From NCBI GenBank assembly GCA_023406895.1, contig JAEXTV010000028.1:71458-135457 (forward strand): a stretch of DNA of 64,000 nucleotides, read 5' to 3'. Every line of letters starts with the position of its first letter. Within the stretch, counting starts at the first letter, position 1. Source of the DNA: Bacillota bacterium (lineage in GTDB: Bacteria > Bacillota > Clostridia > Christensenellales > SZUA-584). The notes under the pieces are model-generated. The model had not been told where the DNA came from. It saw only the letters and a program-made list of their open reading frames with translations, and searched no databases. The translations under genes and the position numbers were made by a program. Below, piece by piece: positions 1 to 9,990 of the stretch.

Positions 1-432
1 ATCGTCCGTGAGCAGACAGGCTTCTATAATCACCTTCACCAGCGCTCGCCCCGCCGACGCGCTGACCACAGCCTCGATGTCCTCTTTCACCAGCGCCCAG
101 TCGCCGGATTTCACCGCGCCGACATTGATCACCATATCCGCTTCCCATGCGCCCAGCGCGATGACGGCTTCGGTCTCTGCCGCTTTCATTGCGGGCGTTA
201 CCGCACCCAGCGGAAACCCCACCACCACGCACGGCGCGATGCCGCTGCCGCTCAGCGCATTCGCCGCCAGCTCAATATAGCTTGGGTTCACACAAACGCT
301 CGCAAACCCGTATGTCTTAGCTTCCTCACAGATTTTGCGTACTTCATCCTCGCTCGCGTCCGGCTTCAGTATTGTGTGGTCGATATATTTCGCTATGGAA
401 GCGGGCGTTATGTTCACTCTCTCCTGATGCAT
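1..432 (-). CDS. deoC: Deoxyribose-phosphate aldolase, N-terminal part (cut by window edge)
   Basis: Class I aldolase that splits 2-deoxyribose-5-phosphate into glyceraldehyde-3-phosphate and acetaldehyde in cytosolic deoxynucleoside catabolism. The 144 visible codons read MHQERVNITPASIAKYIDHT, followed by the DeoC landmarks TILKPDAS, GFASVCVNPSY, VVGFPLGA and DMVINVGA. The VKVIIEACLL segment holds the Lys that corresponds to DeoC's second active-site lysine region. The ATG at 432 follows a GGGAGGAAG ribosome binding site. The C-terminal third, with the Schiff-base lysine strand, lies beyond the window. The gene has its own promoter (509-537), so it is probably independent of the large operon upstream. 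The family call is very secure. Confidence 0.95.
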   Translation of the reverse strand, partial: MHQERVNITPASIAKYIDHTILKPDASEDEVRKICEEAKTYGFASVCVNPSYIELAANALSGSGIAPCVVVGFPLGAVTPAMKAAETEAVIALGAWEADMVINVGAVKSGDWALVKEDIEAVVSASAGRALVKVIIEACLLTDD

Positions 433-508
433 GTCTTCCTCCCAAAATTGATATATAGATAACACTCTGATATGTATTCTATGCAATAAGCAGCCCATGT
501 CCGAACGG

Positions 509-537
509 ATTATACCACCTGAACGGCCCTGCGTCAA
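509..537 (-). promoter_or_regulatory. Sigma-A-type promoter for deoC
   Basis: On the minus strand a TTGACG -35 box (532-537) and a perfect TATAAT -10 box (509-514) are separated by exactly 17 nt. Transcription would start near 502, giving a leader of about 70 nt before the deoC ATG. Confidence 0.8.
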
Positions 538-562
538 AAAGATGCCCTTTGCGTCCATCTTT
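536..562 (-). terminator. Weak intrinsic terminator after the motor operon
   Basis: Minus-strand hairpin with a 7-bp stem (AAAGATG paired with CATCTTT, 538-562) and an 11-nt loop, followed by a TTTTT run. It lies just 6 nt past the stop of the giant surface protein. Its T-run touches the -35 box of the deoC promoter. The stem is short and AT-rich, so read-through into deoC is possible. Confidence 0.5.
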
Positions 563-567
563 GCTGG

Positions 568-3500
568 CTATTTTCTGTCCTTTGATATCCTCTTCCTGCG
601 GTCGAATATAAACAGCATCATCACACCCACCGCGATGATAAGCACGAGCACAATCACCATGCCATCCTGCCCGTCGTTTGCGAGCCCTGAGGACGGCGCA
701 GCGGTGCTGCTGTAGTCAATCGGTATCGGCTTTGGCTGTGCGTCGTCTTCCTTCAGCTCAGCGATGCTGTTGTCGGCACCGGCGTCTTCGCCGCTGTCGA
801 AGCGGCCCAGCATGGCTTCCTCGTCATAGAGCACATACTCACCTGTGGCCATATCGTAAACAGCGAGATACCGTTTATCCGCCTGTTTTTCGAGGCCGCC
901 CGCCTGTTCACCGCTTTGCTCACTTTGAGCCTCTCCGTCGCCGCTGGCTGTGCCGCCACCGGCATTGCCTAGAACGTCCGGCTTGCCGCCAGCACCGTTT
1001 TTCGTCTGTGTGCCGTCAGATTGCGCTCCGGCTGATGAACTGTCACCGCCCGAACCGTCATTCTGCGTCCCCGCGCCTTGCGCTTCAGTGCCTTGCACCA
1101 CATCCTCGGCAGACTTGATAATCAGCTTTTCCTTGAGCTCCGAAAACTGTATGTAACCGTCCGACACCTCTTTCATCGGCAGCTCGCCCTGCGCGCTGAA
1201 ATAATCCTTCGCATAGTCGATGAGCGACATATCGCTCTTGGCGGTTTCCGCCATTTGCAGCTCGCCTGTCAGGTAGTTAAACGCGGCAACGCTGCCGTCC
1301 CTGTAGCGCACCATCACATAAGGTACCGACGCGCCGATATTGTTAGACATCTGCACGATATCGCTGTTTTTAAAATCAGGCGGCGTTTGAATCGGGTACT
1401 TCAAATCCAGCAGTATGCCGCCGGAACCCAGTACCGTCAAATACTCCTCAGCCCCCGCTGTATCGATGATGAGCCCGTCAAATACCGTCGGCACAGCCGC
1501 GTCCATCACCGCGAGCCCACCGTTCTTCACAAACATGCGAAAATCCCGCACCGCCATGGTACCGCCCTGCTGGCTCGTCGAGAAGTTTTTGTATGTTTTG
1601 ATCGTGTACCCGTCGTAACTGAACTCATAGAGCGGCAGCGCCTGTTCACAAAGAGCAATGTTTCCCACCGTTCCTACGCTGCTGCCGTTTTCGAGATTAT
1701 AGACCGTTCCGCTGGAACTCAGCGCCTTTCCACGCGCGATATTGACAAAGCTGCCCGCGAGCAATCCGCTGTGGCCCGACTGAACACCGCTGCCGCTGGT
1801 ATAGTAGCAGTCGTTCCCCCATGTCATCACGTTCATCGCGACCGAGTCGGGATCCACCTTATAGCCGACCTCCTGTCCGGTGCCGTCCTTCACCGTCACC
1901 GTCAGCGGCGTTTTAAAATCGTACGAAAGCGTGAACACACGGCTGTCCGCCTTGTGCTGTGCCAGCAGACCGTCGTTTCCCGTCACCTCAAAATACGTGT
2001 TCTCGTTCACGCCGTCAAACTCAATATTAAGCTTATCGGCATCCGCCGCGTAAAACACCGGCACAGGCAGCACCTGCGGTTCATCCGGTACTGTCAGCGA
2101 AGGGGTTTTCATGGCAAGCGACGTCATCAGCATTCCCGACGGAATCGGAATCTGAATCTGGTTCGGAACCGCCGCATAAGACGTACTTCCATTCAGCCTG
2201 ACCTGCGGCATGTACCTTGGCGTGCCGGTAATGCTCGGCGTCACCGTGAAATATGTATTCGTGATCGTATTGGCGAGCCTGTTGTTATACAGCCTCGCAT
2301 CACCCGCCGCACCCATCTGAGTTGAGTCCACATAGCGCAGCGCGTTGAGCGTCGCTGTCGTCGTATCCGAGAAATTGTCCGCCGTATAGAGCTGGCTGCC
2401 GTACCGCGTTGAACTGCCGGCAATGCTCAGCATGCTGTAGGCCGATACGCGGCTGCGCTGTACTGTTGACCCGTCTCCGATCACCGCGAACAGGTCACCG
2501 TGCGTACCGCTTGTCGTTTTCACCTCGGTGGGCGCTGACAACAGCGACTTGTTTTGATAAGTGATCACATCATGCTGACCCGTCACATAGCCGATGATAC
2601 CGCCCGCGTAATCCGCTGCGGTGATCGTATTCCCCACCGTGTAGCAGCCGTCCACATACCCAAGGCTCGTACCGTAGAGGATTCTGTTGCCGATCACGTA
2701 TCCCGCGATACCGCCCGCGTAATTGCCGCTGGCCGTTACGCTGGCATTGGTGCAGCACGAATAAATTCTGTTGTAGCGCTGCTGGCCCACAATGCCGCCG
2801 ATCTTGGTTTTTCCGAACACGGTGCTGTTGGTCGCGTGTGAGTAGCAGATGTTGGCTTCATACGCGTCGCCCACCACGCCGCCGACATTGGTGGCCTCCC
2901 TGCCGCCGATTGTGCAGTTGTAAACGCTGCACCCTTGTGCCGCCCGATACCCGCTGACGCCGCCGATCGCCACATTCCGATCGGCCGGTATTGTTGTCAG
3001 CGGCAGACCGGTTTCGGCACCCGTGCTCAAATTATCGTAAACCGTCGATACGACCGTCCCGGTCACATTCATATAGACGGCCTGCGACACAATGCCATAG
3101 GCCCCGCCGATATTGCTCGACCCGAAAATTCTGCAGTTCACCACATTGGAGCCCCTGTTGTACCATGAATACGCCTGCCCGGCGATGCCGCCCACATTGT
3201 TCACACCGATAACGGTATTGTTCTCAGACCGGCTGATCACACCATGCTCATAATCGTTGCGGATACTCCCGTATCCCATAATACCGCCTGTGCCCGAACC
3301 GCTCGTATACTCATCGGTGCCGCCGCGGATCCACGAGTTCGTGACGGTCATGTTGTTATTCACAATCGTTTCAGCACCGTTCGGCGACGTTGAATACCCA
3401 ATCAACCCGCCCACATAGCTCCCCGTGCCGCGAATCTTCACATAATCCGCGCTGCAGCTTTCGGCCGTGGTGTTGAGCGCCGCACCGATGATGCCGCCCA

Positions 3501-6500
3501 CGTACGATACCCCATAGACGTTGACCGGACTGCCGGACTGACCCGTTAACGTGATGTTCTTCACGCTGCCGTCCTGCACGCATCCCGCAAACGCGCCGAT
3601 ATAACTGCCGTTGGCCTGCGCTTTCTGGAAATTCTCAACCGTCACGTTTTTCACGGCACCGCGTATGAACCCAAAGCACCCTGTGTAGTTTCCGCCGCCG
3701 GTAAACGTGACGTTATTAAAGCCCATGTCGCTCACCGTGCCGAATTGCCGCCCAACGAGGCCATTGTAGCTTGCGCCCGTATTGAACGTCATATTGACAG
3801 TGTCAAAGCTCACACCGCTGATATCCGTGTTGATCGTGTTAATAAAGCTTTTGCCGACATTGGGAGAAGTCGAAAGATTAAGGGTTAGGTTGCATATGGT
3901 GCGCTGAGCGCCGCCGCCGCCGATCAGCCGGTTCAGCTTCACGTCATAATAGCTTGTATCCGCTGCCGTCACGCCAGTAAAGTCGATATCGCCCATCAGC
4001 ATGAAGTTCTCATAGGTCTGGGCGCGGCCTTCCTCCTTCATCGCAAACTTCCAGTCGGCAATGTTGTATATCTGTTTGTAAATCGGCGCACCGAAATCGA
4101 CCTGCGCAAAAAGCTCCTGCCTCTGGCCGCCGTCGTATTCTACACCTGTGAGCTTATAGGCATCCCAATAACGCTCCACAGCGTTCATGTCCGCGTTGCC
4201 CTGATAGATGGTCGTTTCCGCCGTCACCTCGGTGATCTTCGTCGGAATGAACGACAGGTAGTCCGCAAGGATATTTTCGATATGAACACCCGGGGAATGT
4301 TTGAACTCAATTTCAATTTTATATGCGGTGCCCACAAGGTTCGCGTCGAGGCTTACGATTTCAATGCTGGGCGTTTGCGGATAATGTGCCGTCTGATACG
4401 GCAGCAGCGACCGGCCGTCCGTATAATACAGCTGCGGCAGCTGCATATCGGCGCAATGGCTGTAGTCAAACGCGTCGCCCATGCGTATCTGACGCGTATA
4501 GTAACGGTCGTTTCTTATGTCCGCCTCGGCCATCACCGTGGTGCCGTCGGCGAGCACCGCGTTATCCGCGTCTTTGGGTATCTGGCCGTTGATGCGCTGA
4601 CCGTCCCATGCAAACACGCTGTCGTAATTTAAGGAACTGCCCACCGCCCTGTGGATGTAGCCCGATCCCGTCACCGACGAGCTCAAATCACCGAGCACGA
4701 GTGAGTTCAGCGTGGCCGGCTCTGTGCTCTCGGCCGCATTAAAGCCGATCAGCCCGCCCATGCGGTCCACCGTTGATTTGATCTTGATATCCGCCCATGT
4801 CCGCTGCAGTTTTGACGTCCCCGAAATATAGCCGATGATGCCGCCCGTGTTCTGGTCAACGGTGTTGATCTCTCCGGCCGCGTACACGTTATAAACCTCG
4901 CTGCCGTTGCAGCATCCGATGATGCCGCCGGTGCCTCGCGCGCCCTGTGCCACCGTCGATTCGATTTTCAGCCCGGAAACATAGCAGTTTTCAATGCGCA
5001 CATACTGCCCGTACCCGGCAAGGCCGCCGATGTACACATTGGCGTTCGTTCTGTCGATGATCTCGCTGTTGTTGACGGAGCAATTGCGCATTTCGCCGAT
5101 GTTCAGATTGCCCACCAATATACCGAAGCGGTGGTCGGATGTCGGGTTATTCGAGTTTTGAGCCAGTATCGACGCATCGTCCACATGGACGTTGTCGAAC
5201 ATGGCCCCCGCGCTCGTCTGCACCACAAAACCGGAATACGTTCCGTTGTTATAGCTTAAATCCATACGTTCAATACGCAGGTTGCTAACGGAGCCGTACA
5301 GGGTTTGGATGACGCCTGCAACGCCGCTGGTTCCGCCCAGCTTAATGTTTGATATCTTATGAATGCCCGTCAGCACCATCTTTCCGTCCTTAACCTCATA
5401 GATGCCGCCGTCCAGCTTGCCTGTGAAAATGCCCGTAATCTGCACCGACGTCGCGGCAGCGCCCGTAAAGTCGATGTCGGCTTTCAGGCGATAATTCTCC
5501 CCAAGGCTGTTTCTTATCGCCTTCCAATCGTTTATCGTTTTGACGGGTTTGTAGAATTCCGCTTCGCAGGCCGGTGCGTCCGTCACCACCTGCGCAATGT
5601 TCACCGTTGTGTTGAGTTCCTGATAAACAAAGCCCGTCACCGTGTACGACGACAAAAACTTCTGCGGATTGTCGAGCCGCACGCTGACGCGGCTCATATC
5701 ATTCGCGTCAAACTGGGTGCCGCTGATCACAGTGGCGCTGAGCCCTTGAATGGATATGCTCTTGATGATATGCGCCTGAGGATTTTTAAACGTAAACACC
5801 GCCACCGCATAATCTTCATATTGCTGCTCGACAATGATGCTCGCCAGTTGTGTGGAAGACGCGGCCAGCGACGGCAGCGCGATATGATCCTGCCGCGGCA
5901 TGCAATCCGGCAGATTCACAAGCGGGAATATCCCGGCGGTCACCGCGTCGGCATCAAACCCGCTTCCGAGCAAACGTTTGTGCCAGTATTTATCCCGCAG
6001 CGTTTCACGCGTCGCTTTCTTGTTAAATGCGTTTGCATAGTCGTATCCCAGTATTCCGTCGTCATGCGCATACATCGATACGTAATAAACATTGTCCGTC
6101 TGCAGCCTTGTGTTTTCGGAGCCGACGGCGGGGCCGTAGCTCAAATTCCGGTAGGGGACCGCAGAGCTTGCCAGATTTTCGAAACGCACCTCGCCGACAG
6201 AGAACACATTCTTCATCATCGCCGCGTTCTCACCGCACACCACGCCCATCGTGTTCTGCGAAATCGTGGCACCCGTGCTCGTGTTGTCGTTGATCTTTAT
6301 ATTGACAAGGCTGTACACGTTTTCAATGCGCCCCTGATTGCCGTTGTATCCCACGATACCGCCGATTCTGTTAACATCATACCCCATATTGGCGTCCAGC
6401 TTCGGCACGACGATATCCGCCTCCTCGGCAATGCCTGTCGGCGCGTAATTGTAACTCGCGCCGTAAACACAGCCGTTGCGGATGATGCCGTAATTGACAT

Positions 6501-9500
6501 AAGCCACGCAGCCGAATTCCGCACGCACATAAACCGGCTTTTCGAGATTGACCGCAAAGTTTTCAACGATGCCGGTCGGGTTATTGACGCGAGAAATGAG
6601 CCCAAGGCTGTTGTGAAACATCTGCTTGCAGCCTTTTAAATTGATCATCACGTCCTTGATGGTGCCGTTGTTAACATACGCGATGTAACCGCGGTAACGG
6701 ATCGCGTCGTCGCTGGTCACATCGATATCCGCGACCATGTTTTTCACCACGCCGTTTCTGCCGAGGTTATAAATTAAATAGTTATTTCCGGTGAACGTCG
6801 CTTTATAGCCTTGAAAATCCAGCTCGCCGTTGAACGGGTTGGCTTCGTTGTTCCATGGTCCCTGCGTGAAATTGATATCGTTGAGCACGATGTATTTCGC
6901 CGTCGTCGCCGTTCGGAGCTGCGCAAAATCCCCAATCGTCGAAAGGCCGATAATCGGCTCGTCCGATTCAAATTCGGCGCTGTCCAAAAAGAGGTCGTGG
7001 TTGTTCATGTGCACCCAGAGCTCAACTCTGTAATCATAGTACCGGTCCACAACAAGCGTGAAGGTTTCGTCGAGCGGGCGCGTGGTGACGGGACGGACCA
7101 CTGAATCCGTCTGCTCATCGCCGCGGAATACCCGTAAAGTGTAAGACGATTCGCCGCCCGGCGGATTCAGCTGATTGAGCTTGTCCTGCAGCTCCACGCG
7201 CAGTGTCGCCTTCATCGACCGCGTCGAGGCATTGCCCGCAGGTTCATAGCCAAGCCCGCGCAGCGATATCTTGCCCGAAACGCCGTCTATCGTTTCAATC
7301 TGTATCACAGGCGTCAGCTTCACCATCTTCTTGTATGTGCCGAGCGTATACCCGTTGTTATACTGCACAGCCGTAAACGTAAAGGTGTACATTGTGCCCG
7401 GTTCCAGCTTGCTGAACTGAAGCGAATCATACATCGTGTTCGGCCTGAGGACCCGGCTGTCCGCAATCCGGCCGATGCTGTCCGTTACCGTCAGGGCCAC
7501 CTCGTCGTCCATCAGAGTGCCGTCCGGATCATCGATCAGCACATCATAAAGCTCAATAAACTGCGCCGTTGCCGTATAATCGCTATACTTCACAATCGGC
7601 TCCTGACGCATCGTTTTGAATGTGTCGAGATTGTTGTATGTGCTGACCGCGTAAACCGTGCCCATATACGTCGCTTCGGCGCTCATCACAAGCTTATAAT
7701 CCGTCATGCTCTTAAGGCCTGTCAGCTTCGCTTCAAAAGGCGTCTCGGCCAGCAGGCTCGCCATGGCGGCATCACCGCTTACTTCCACTGTCGCTTCCGT
7801 CTCGCCCGTCTGCGTGTTCACCGCCGATACGGTGACTTTGCTCAGCAGCTTTTCGAGCACGTCATTTGTTCTTCCGGCGTCAAGCGTGATGGCGAAATCC
7901 GCTTGTGTATCCTTCATTTCATCAATCGTTGTGCCGAAAAACACCTTTCCGAGCGTGCTCAAATCGGCTGTGACAATGCGCAAACTGCCGATTTCCATGC
8001 TGTTTTGCAGGCCGTTGCCGTCGGCGATATCGTAATCGCAGAGCACGATGAGCTTGAGCGCGGTATTGAGCGGCAGATCGGGCAGCTTCACCGTGATGCC
8101 CGCTTTGTCAAAAGCATATGTCGTGGACGGGGCGGATACCGTGGTGCCGTCGTCCGCGCTGAATGCCACCTGATTGCCCGTCAGTTCATCGAAAATGAGC
8201 AGACGGCAGTTTTGTATTTGCGCAGCATCCGTATTGGTCATCAGAATCTGTGTCTGGTTCGTCTTCACGGATTTGTCCAGCAGCGACAGCGTCGCTTTGG
8301 GCGGTATCTTGCAGGTGGCCGTTTTCCCCGCGGCGGGTTTGCCAAGCGGCAGCTCGTTGCCGTACCGGTCCTCACAGGTCAGCGTGTAATCATACTCCGT
8401 TGCCGATTTGAGTGCCGTCGGCGAATCGTATGTGACCGCCGTGCCCGATTTCATCGATTTAAGAGAAGCGCTGTCCAGGCTGAATACGCTGTCGCCGATT
8501 TTGATATTGATCTTGCTCACGTACGGTACGGTGTCCTTCCCCGTCATTTCGGGGCTCCCGGCAAACGCAAGGTTTTTTATCTGAATCTTGTTGTAGAACA
8601 AAGCACCGTTCTCAAATGAAAGCTCCATCGGGGCCAGATCTGTGAGCGGCCGAGTTTTAACCGTCTGCTCGCGCACCACTTCTTCCACAAGCCTGTTTTT
8701 CTCATCAAAATAGCTGAACAGACAAACCACTCGGAATGACGTATCGGGCGGCAGCGGTGTAATATCCACATCGCCTGTGGACGACACGGCTTTTCTCCAG
8801 AAAAGCTCCGTGCCGTTGCGGTAAAACTCAAAACGCACGCCGTTTTTGATTCGGCCCGCAGTGTCTTTCACCGTCACGGCGGTCTTCACGCCGTAAACGT
8901 AAGGTGTCAGCTCACCGCACGTGACCTCGGGCTTTACGTAACCCGGCGGCACAGAGTCCCCCACTTCATCGCTCGGCGGAATCGGGTCTTCTGGTTTTTC
9001 CAGCACCTCGGAAGGCTCGGGTGTCGGCAGAGGCACAGGCTGCGCCGATATAATCACCGGTGTCGGCGTCGGAACGGGCGGCAGCGCATCCTGCATCAGC
9101 CCGAGGCGCTTTAAAAAGTCATAGTAATTGTACGTGTCAGTGCCGATTTGAATCCACGAATCTTCGTCGAGCCCCGTCACACTGCCGTACACGAGCGTAT
9201 CACCGTTTGGCTGATAAAAAGAGACCGAATCACTTTTAAAGGCCGCAATACTGTTGAGCGCAACGGTCACAGCGCCGCTCGGGCCCTGAATCGTCATGCC
9301 CTTCACGTTCATATACAGGCCGTTGGGCAAACTGAGCAAAATGAAATCATCAAAGTCAGCAAGCTGCCCGTCGGAATTGAAGGATGTGCCGCCGCTGACG
9401 TAAAGGCCGTAATAGCTGTCCACGCTGTTGAATTCGGTATTGATGAGCTTGGCATCGCCGCCGACCGTGAGGATGGCGGACGCGTTTTTCACGTATAGCG

Positions 9501-9765
9501 GAAAGCTCTGATTGATCGCTGTTTTGTCTTCACCCAGAGCTAGCTGGCTCGCGTTTTTATACACCTCATCAAGCGCATTGAATTTTTTGAGCGCGATGGT
9601 GCTTTGGGCCGGGTCAACCGTATCGCTTTTTAAGTTTTTGGTCACCGAGTCGTCCGTGATGGCGTAGGCATCCTCTTCGAGCACGCCGAAGCTTGCCAAC
9701 TGATTGAGGAGAAAAAACGCCAGAACCGCCACGATGACGACCGCAAGTATGATGATTTTTTTCAA
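568..9765 (-). CDS. Giant membrane-anchored surface protein with Ig-like and GLUG/beta-helix repeats (~3065 aa)
   Basis: Last gene of the ATPase-linked operon. I choose the TTG at 9765 because AGGAGG lies 5 nt upstream and the hydrophobic KKIIILAVVIVAVLAFF anchor follows directly; the in-frame TTG at 9822 has no ribosome binding site. Layout (numbered from 9822, subtract 19): N-terminal anchor 21-45; strand-rich domain ~60-245 shared with the other anchored proteins of this operon; Pro-rich linker ~250-300; Ig/Fn3-like repeats ~300-960; three beta-helix blocks beginning near 970, 1430 and 1920, with many GLUG-type GGIxGY motifs; a final beta region; a Gly/Ser/Gln-rich linker ~2905-2975; and a C-terminal membrane helix ~3052-3073 followed by a basic tail. 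GLUG repeats occur in bacterial adhesins and M26-type proteases, but no HExxH protease motif was noticed here. Both ends appear membrane-associated. The cellular role is inferred to be surface or adhesive. Confidence 0.85.
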   Translation of the reverse strand: MKKIIILAVVIVAVLAFFLLNQLASFGVLEEDAYAITDDSVTKNLKSDTVDPAQSTIALKKFNALDEVYKNASQLALGEDKTAINQSFPLYVKNASAILTVGGDAKLINTEFNSVDSYYGLYVSGGTSFNSDGQLADFDDFILLSLPNGLYMNVKGMTIQGPSGAVTVALNSIAAFKSDSVSFYQPNGDTLVYGSVTGLDEDSWIQIGTDTYNYYDFLKRLGLMQDALPPVPTPTPVIISAQPVPLPTPEPSEVLEKPEDPIPPSDEVGDSVPPGYVKPEVTCGELTPYVYGVKTAVTVKDTAGRIKNGVRFEFYRNGTELFWRKAVSSTGDVDITPLPPDTSFRVVCLFSYFDEKNRLVEEVVREQTVKTRPLTDLAPMELSFENGALFYNKIQIKNLAFAGSPEMTGKDTVPYVSKINIKIGDSVFSLDSASLKSMKSGTAVTYDSPTALKSATEYDYTLTCEDRYGNELPLGKPAAGKTATCKIPPKATLSLLDKSVKTNQTQILMTNTDAAQIQNCRLLIFDELTGNQVAFSADDGTTVSAPSTTYAFDKAGITVKLPDLPLNTALKLIVLCDYDIADGNGLQNSMEIGSLRIVTADLSTLGKVFFGTTIDEMKDTQADFAITLDAGRTNDVLEKLLSKVTVSAVNTQTGETEATVEVSGDAAMASLLAETPFEAKLTGLKSMTDYKLVMSAEATYMGTVYAVSTYNNLDTFKTMRQEPIVKYSDYTATAQFIELYDVLIDDPDGTLMDDEVALTVTDSIGRIADSRVLRPNTMYDSLQFSKLEPGTMYTFTFTAVQYNNGYTLGTYKKMVKLTPVIQIETIDGVSGKISLRGLGYEPAGNASTRSMKATLRVELQDKLNQLNPPGGESSYTLRVFRGDEQTDSVVRPVTTRPLDETFTLVVDRYYDYRVELWVHMNNHDLFLDSAEFESDEPIIGLSTIGDFAQLRTATTAKYIVLNDINFTQGPWNNEANPFNGELDFQGYKATFTGNNYLIYNLGRNGVVKNMVADIDVTSDDAIRYRGYIAYVNNGTIKDVMINLKGCKQMFHNSLGLISRVNNPTGIVENFAVNLEKPVYVRAEFGCVAYVNYGIIRNGCVYGASYNYAPTGIAEEADIVVPKLDANMGYDVNRIGGIVGYNGNQGRIENVYSLVNIKINDNTSTGATISQNTMGVVCGENAAMMKNVFSVGEVRFENLASSAVPYRNLSYGPAVGSENTRLQTDNVYYVSMYAHDDGILGYDYANAFNKKATRETLRDKYWHKRLLGSGFDADAVTAGIFPLVNLPDCMPRQDHIALPSLAASSTQLASIIVEQQYEDYAVAVFTFKNPQAHIIKSISIQGLSATVISGTQFDANDMSRVSVRLDNPQKFLSSYTVTGFVYQELNTTVNIAQVVTDAPACEAEFYKPVKTINDWKAIRNSLGENYRLKADIDFTGAAATSVQITGIFTGKLDGGIYEVKDGKMVLTGIHKISNIKLGGTSGVAGVIQTLYGSVSNLRIERMDLSYNNGTYSGFVVQTSAGAMFDNVHVDDASILAQNSNNPTSDHRFGILVGNLNIGEMRNCSVNNSEIIDRTNANVYIGGLAGYGQYVRIENCYVSGLKIESTVAQGARGTGGIIGCCNGSEVYNVYAAGEINTVDQNTGGIIGYISGTSKLQRTWADIKIKSTVDRMGGLIGFNAAESTEPATLNSLVLGDLSSSVTGSGYIHRAVGSSLNYDSVFAWDGQRINGQIPKDADNAVLADGTTVMAEADIRNDRYYTRQIRMGDAFDYSHCADMQLPQLYYTDGRSLLPYQTAHYPQTPSIEIVSLDANLVGTAYKIEIEFKHSPGVHIENILADYLSFIPTKITEVTAETTIYQGNADMNAVERYWDAYKLTGVEYDGGQRQELFAQVDFGAPIYKQIYNIADWKFAMKEEGRAQTYENFMLMGDIDFTGVTAADTSYYDVKLNRLIGGGGAQRTICNLTLNLSTSPNVGKSFINTINTDISGVSFDTVNMTFNTGASYNGLVGRQFGTVSDMGFNNVTFTGGGNYTGCFGFIRGAVKNVTVENFQKAQANGSYIGAFAGCVQDGSVKNITLTGQSGSPVNVYGVSYVGGIIGAALNTTAESCSADYVKIRGTGSYVGGLIGYSTSPNGAETIVNNNMTVTNSWIRGGTDEYTSGSGTGGIMGYGSIRNDYEHGVISRSENNTVIGVNNVGGIAGQAYSWYNRGSNVVNCRIFGSSNIGGAYGIVSQAVYMNVTGTVVSTVYDNLSTGAETGLPLTTIPADRNVAIGGVSGYRAAQGCSVYNCTIGGREATNVGGVVGDAYEANICYSHATNSTVFGKTKIGGIVGQQRYNRIYSCCTNASVTASGNYAGGIAGYVIGNRILYGTSLGYVDGCYTVGNTITAADYAGGIIGYVTGQHDVITYQNKSLLSAPTEVKTTSGTHGDLFAVIGDGSTVQRSRVSAYSMLSIAGSSTRYGSQLYTADNFSDTTTATLNALRYVDSTQMGAAGDARLYNNRLANTITNTYFTVTPSITGTPRYMPQVRLNGSTSYAAVPNQIQIPIPSGMLMTSLAMKTPSLTVPDEPQVLPVPVFYAADADKLNIEFDGVNENTYFEVTGNDGLLAQHKADSRVFTLSYDFKTPLTVTVKDGTGQEVGYKVDPDSVAMNVMTWGNDCYYTSGSGVQSGHSGLLAGSFVNIARGKALSSSGTVYNLENGSSVGTVGNIALCEQALPLYEFSYDGYTIKTYKNFSTSQQGGTMAVRDFRMFVKNGGLAVMDAAVPTVFDGLIIDTAGAEEYLTVLGSGGILLDLKYPIQTPPDFKNSDIVQMSNNIGASVPYVMVRYRDGSVAAFNYLTGELQMAETAKSDMSLIDYAKDYFSAQGELPMKEVSDGYIQFSELKEKLIIKSAEDVVQGTEAQGAGTQNDGSGGDSSSAGAQSDGTQTKNGAGGKPDVLGNAGGGTASGDGEAQSEQSGEQAGGLEKQADKRYLAVYDMATGEYVLYDEEAMLGRFDSGEDAGADNSIAELKEDDAQPKPIPIDYSSTAAPSSGLANDGQDGMVIVLVLIIAVGVMMLFIFDRRKRISKDRK

Positions 9766-9990
9766 ATGACCCTCCTGCTCCCCGGCAATTTCAGCGCGCA
9801 CACGCCGCTTAAAGGTTGTCAAAACTTTAATTTATCTCAATGCAAAGCATCTCATTTGCCCGTCCATTGCGCTGCATCGTCAGGAGGAAGCAACAACGGC
9901 GCAGTGAATCCGAATCTTTGTGAAAAGCTCTTCTGTTGCTGCACTCGGAATGAAAAAAGTATATCGTCTGTCTGCAGTTTCCGCACACCC

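Noticed and set aside
1078..2325. 415-codon plus-strand frame near the end of the giant gene
   Set aside because: Shadow frame; composition (Arg/His-rich) mirrors the codon structure of the opposite strand.
5359..6639. 426-codon plus-strand frame inside the giant gene
   Set aside because: Arg/His/Val-rich shadow of the minus-strand coding sequence with no ribosome binding site and no recognisable domain.
9766..9822. TTG start at 9822 for the giant protein, adding 19 residues
   Set aside because: No ribosome binding site precedes it, while the TTG at 9765 has AGGAGG at 5 nt and begins directly at the membrane anchor.
9817..9822. TTGACA as a -35 box for an internal promoter before the giant protein
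   Set aside because: No -10-like hexamer lies 15-19 nt downstream; the region there is GC-rich (GCGCGC).
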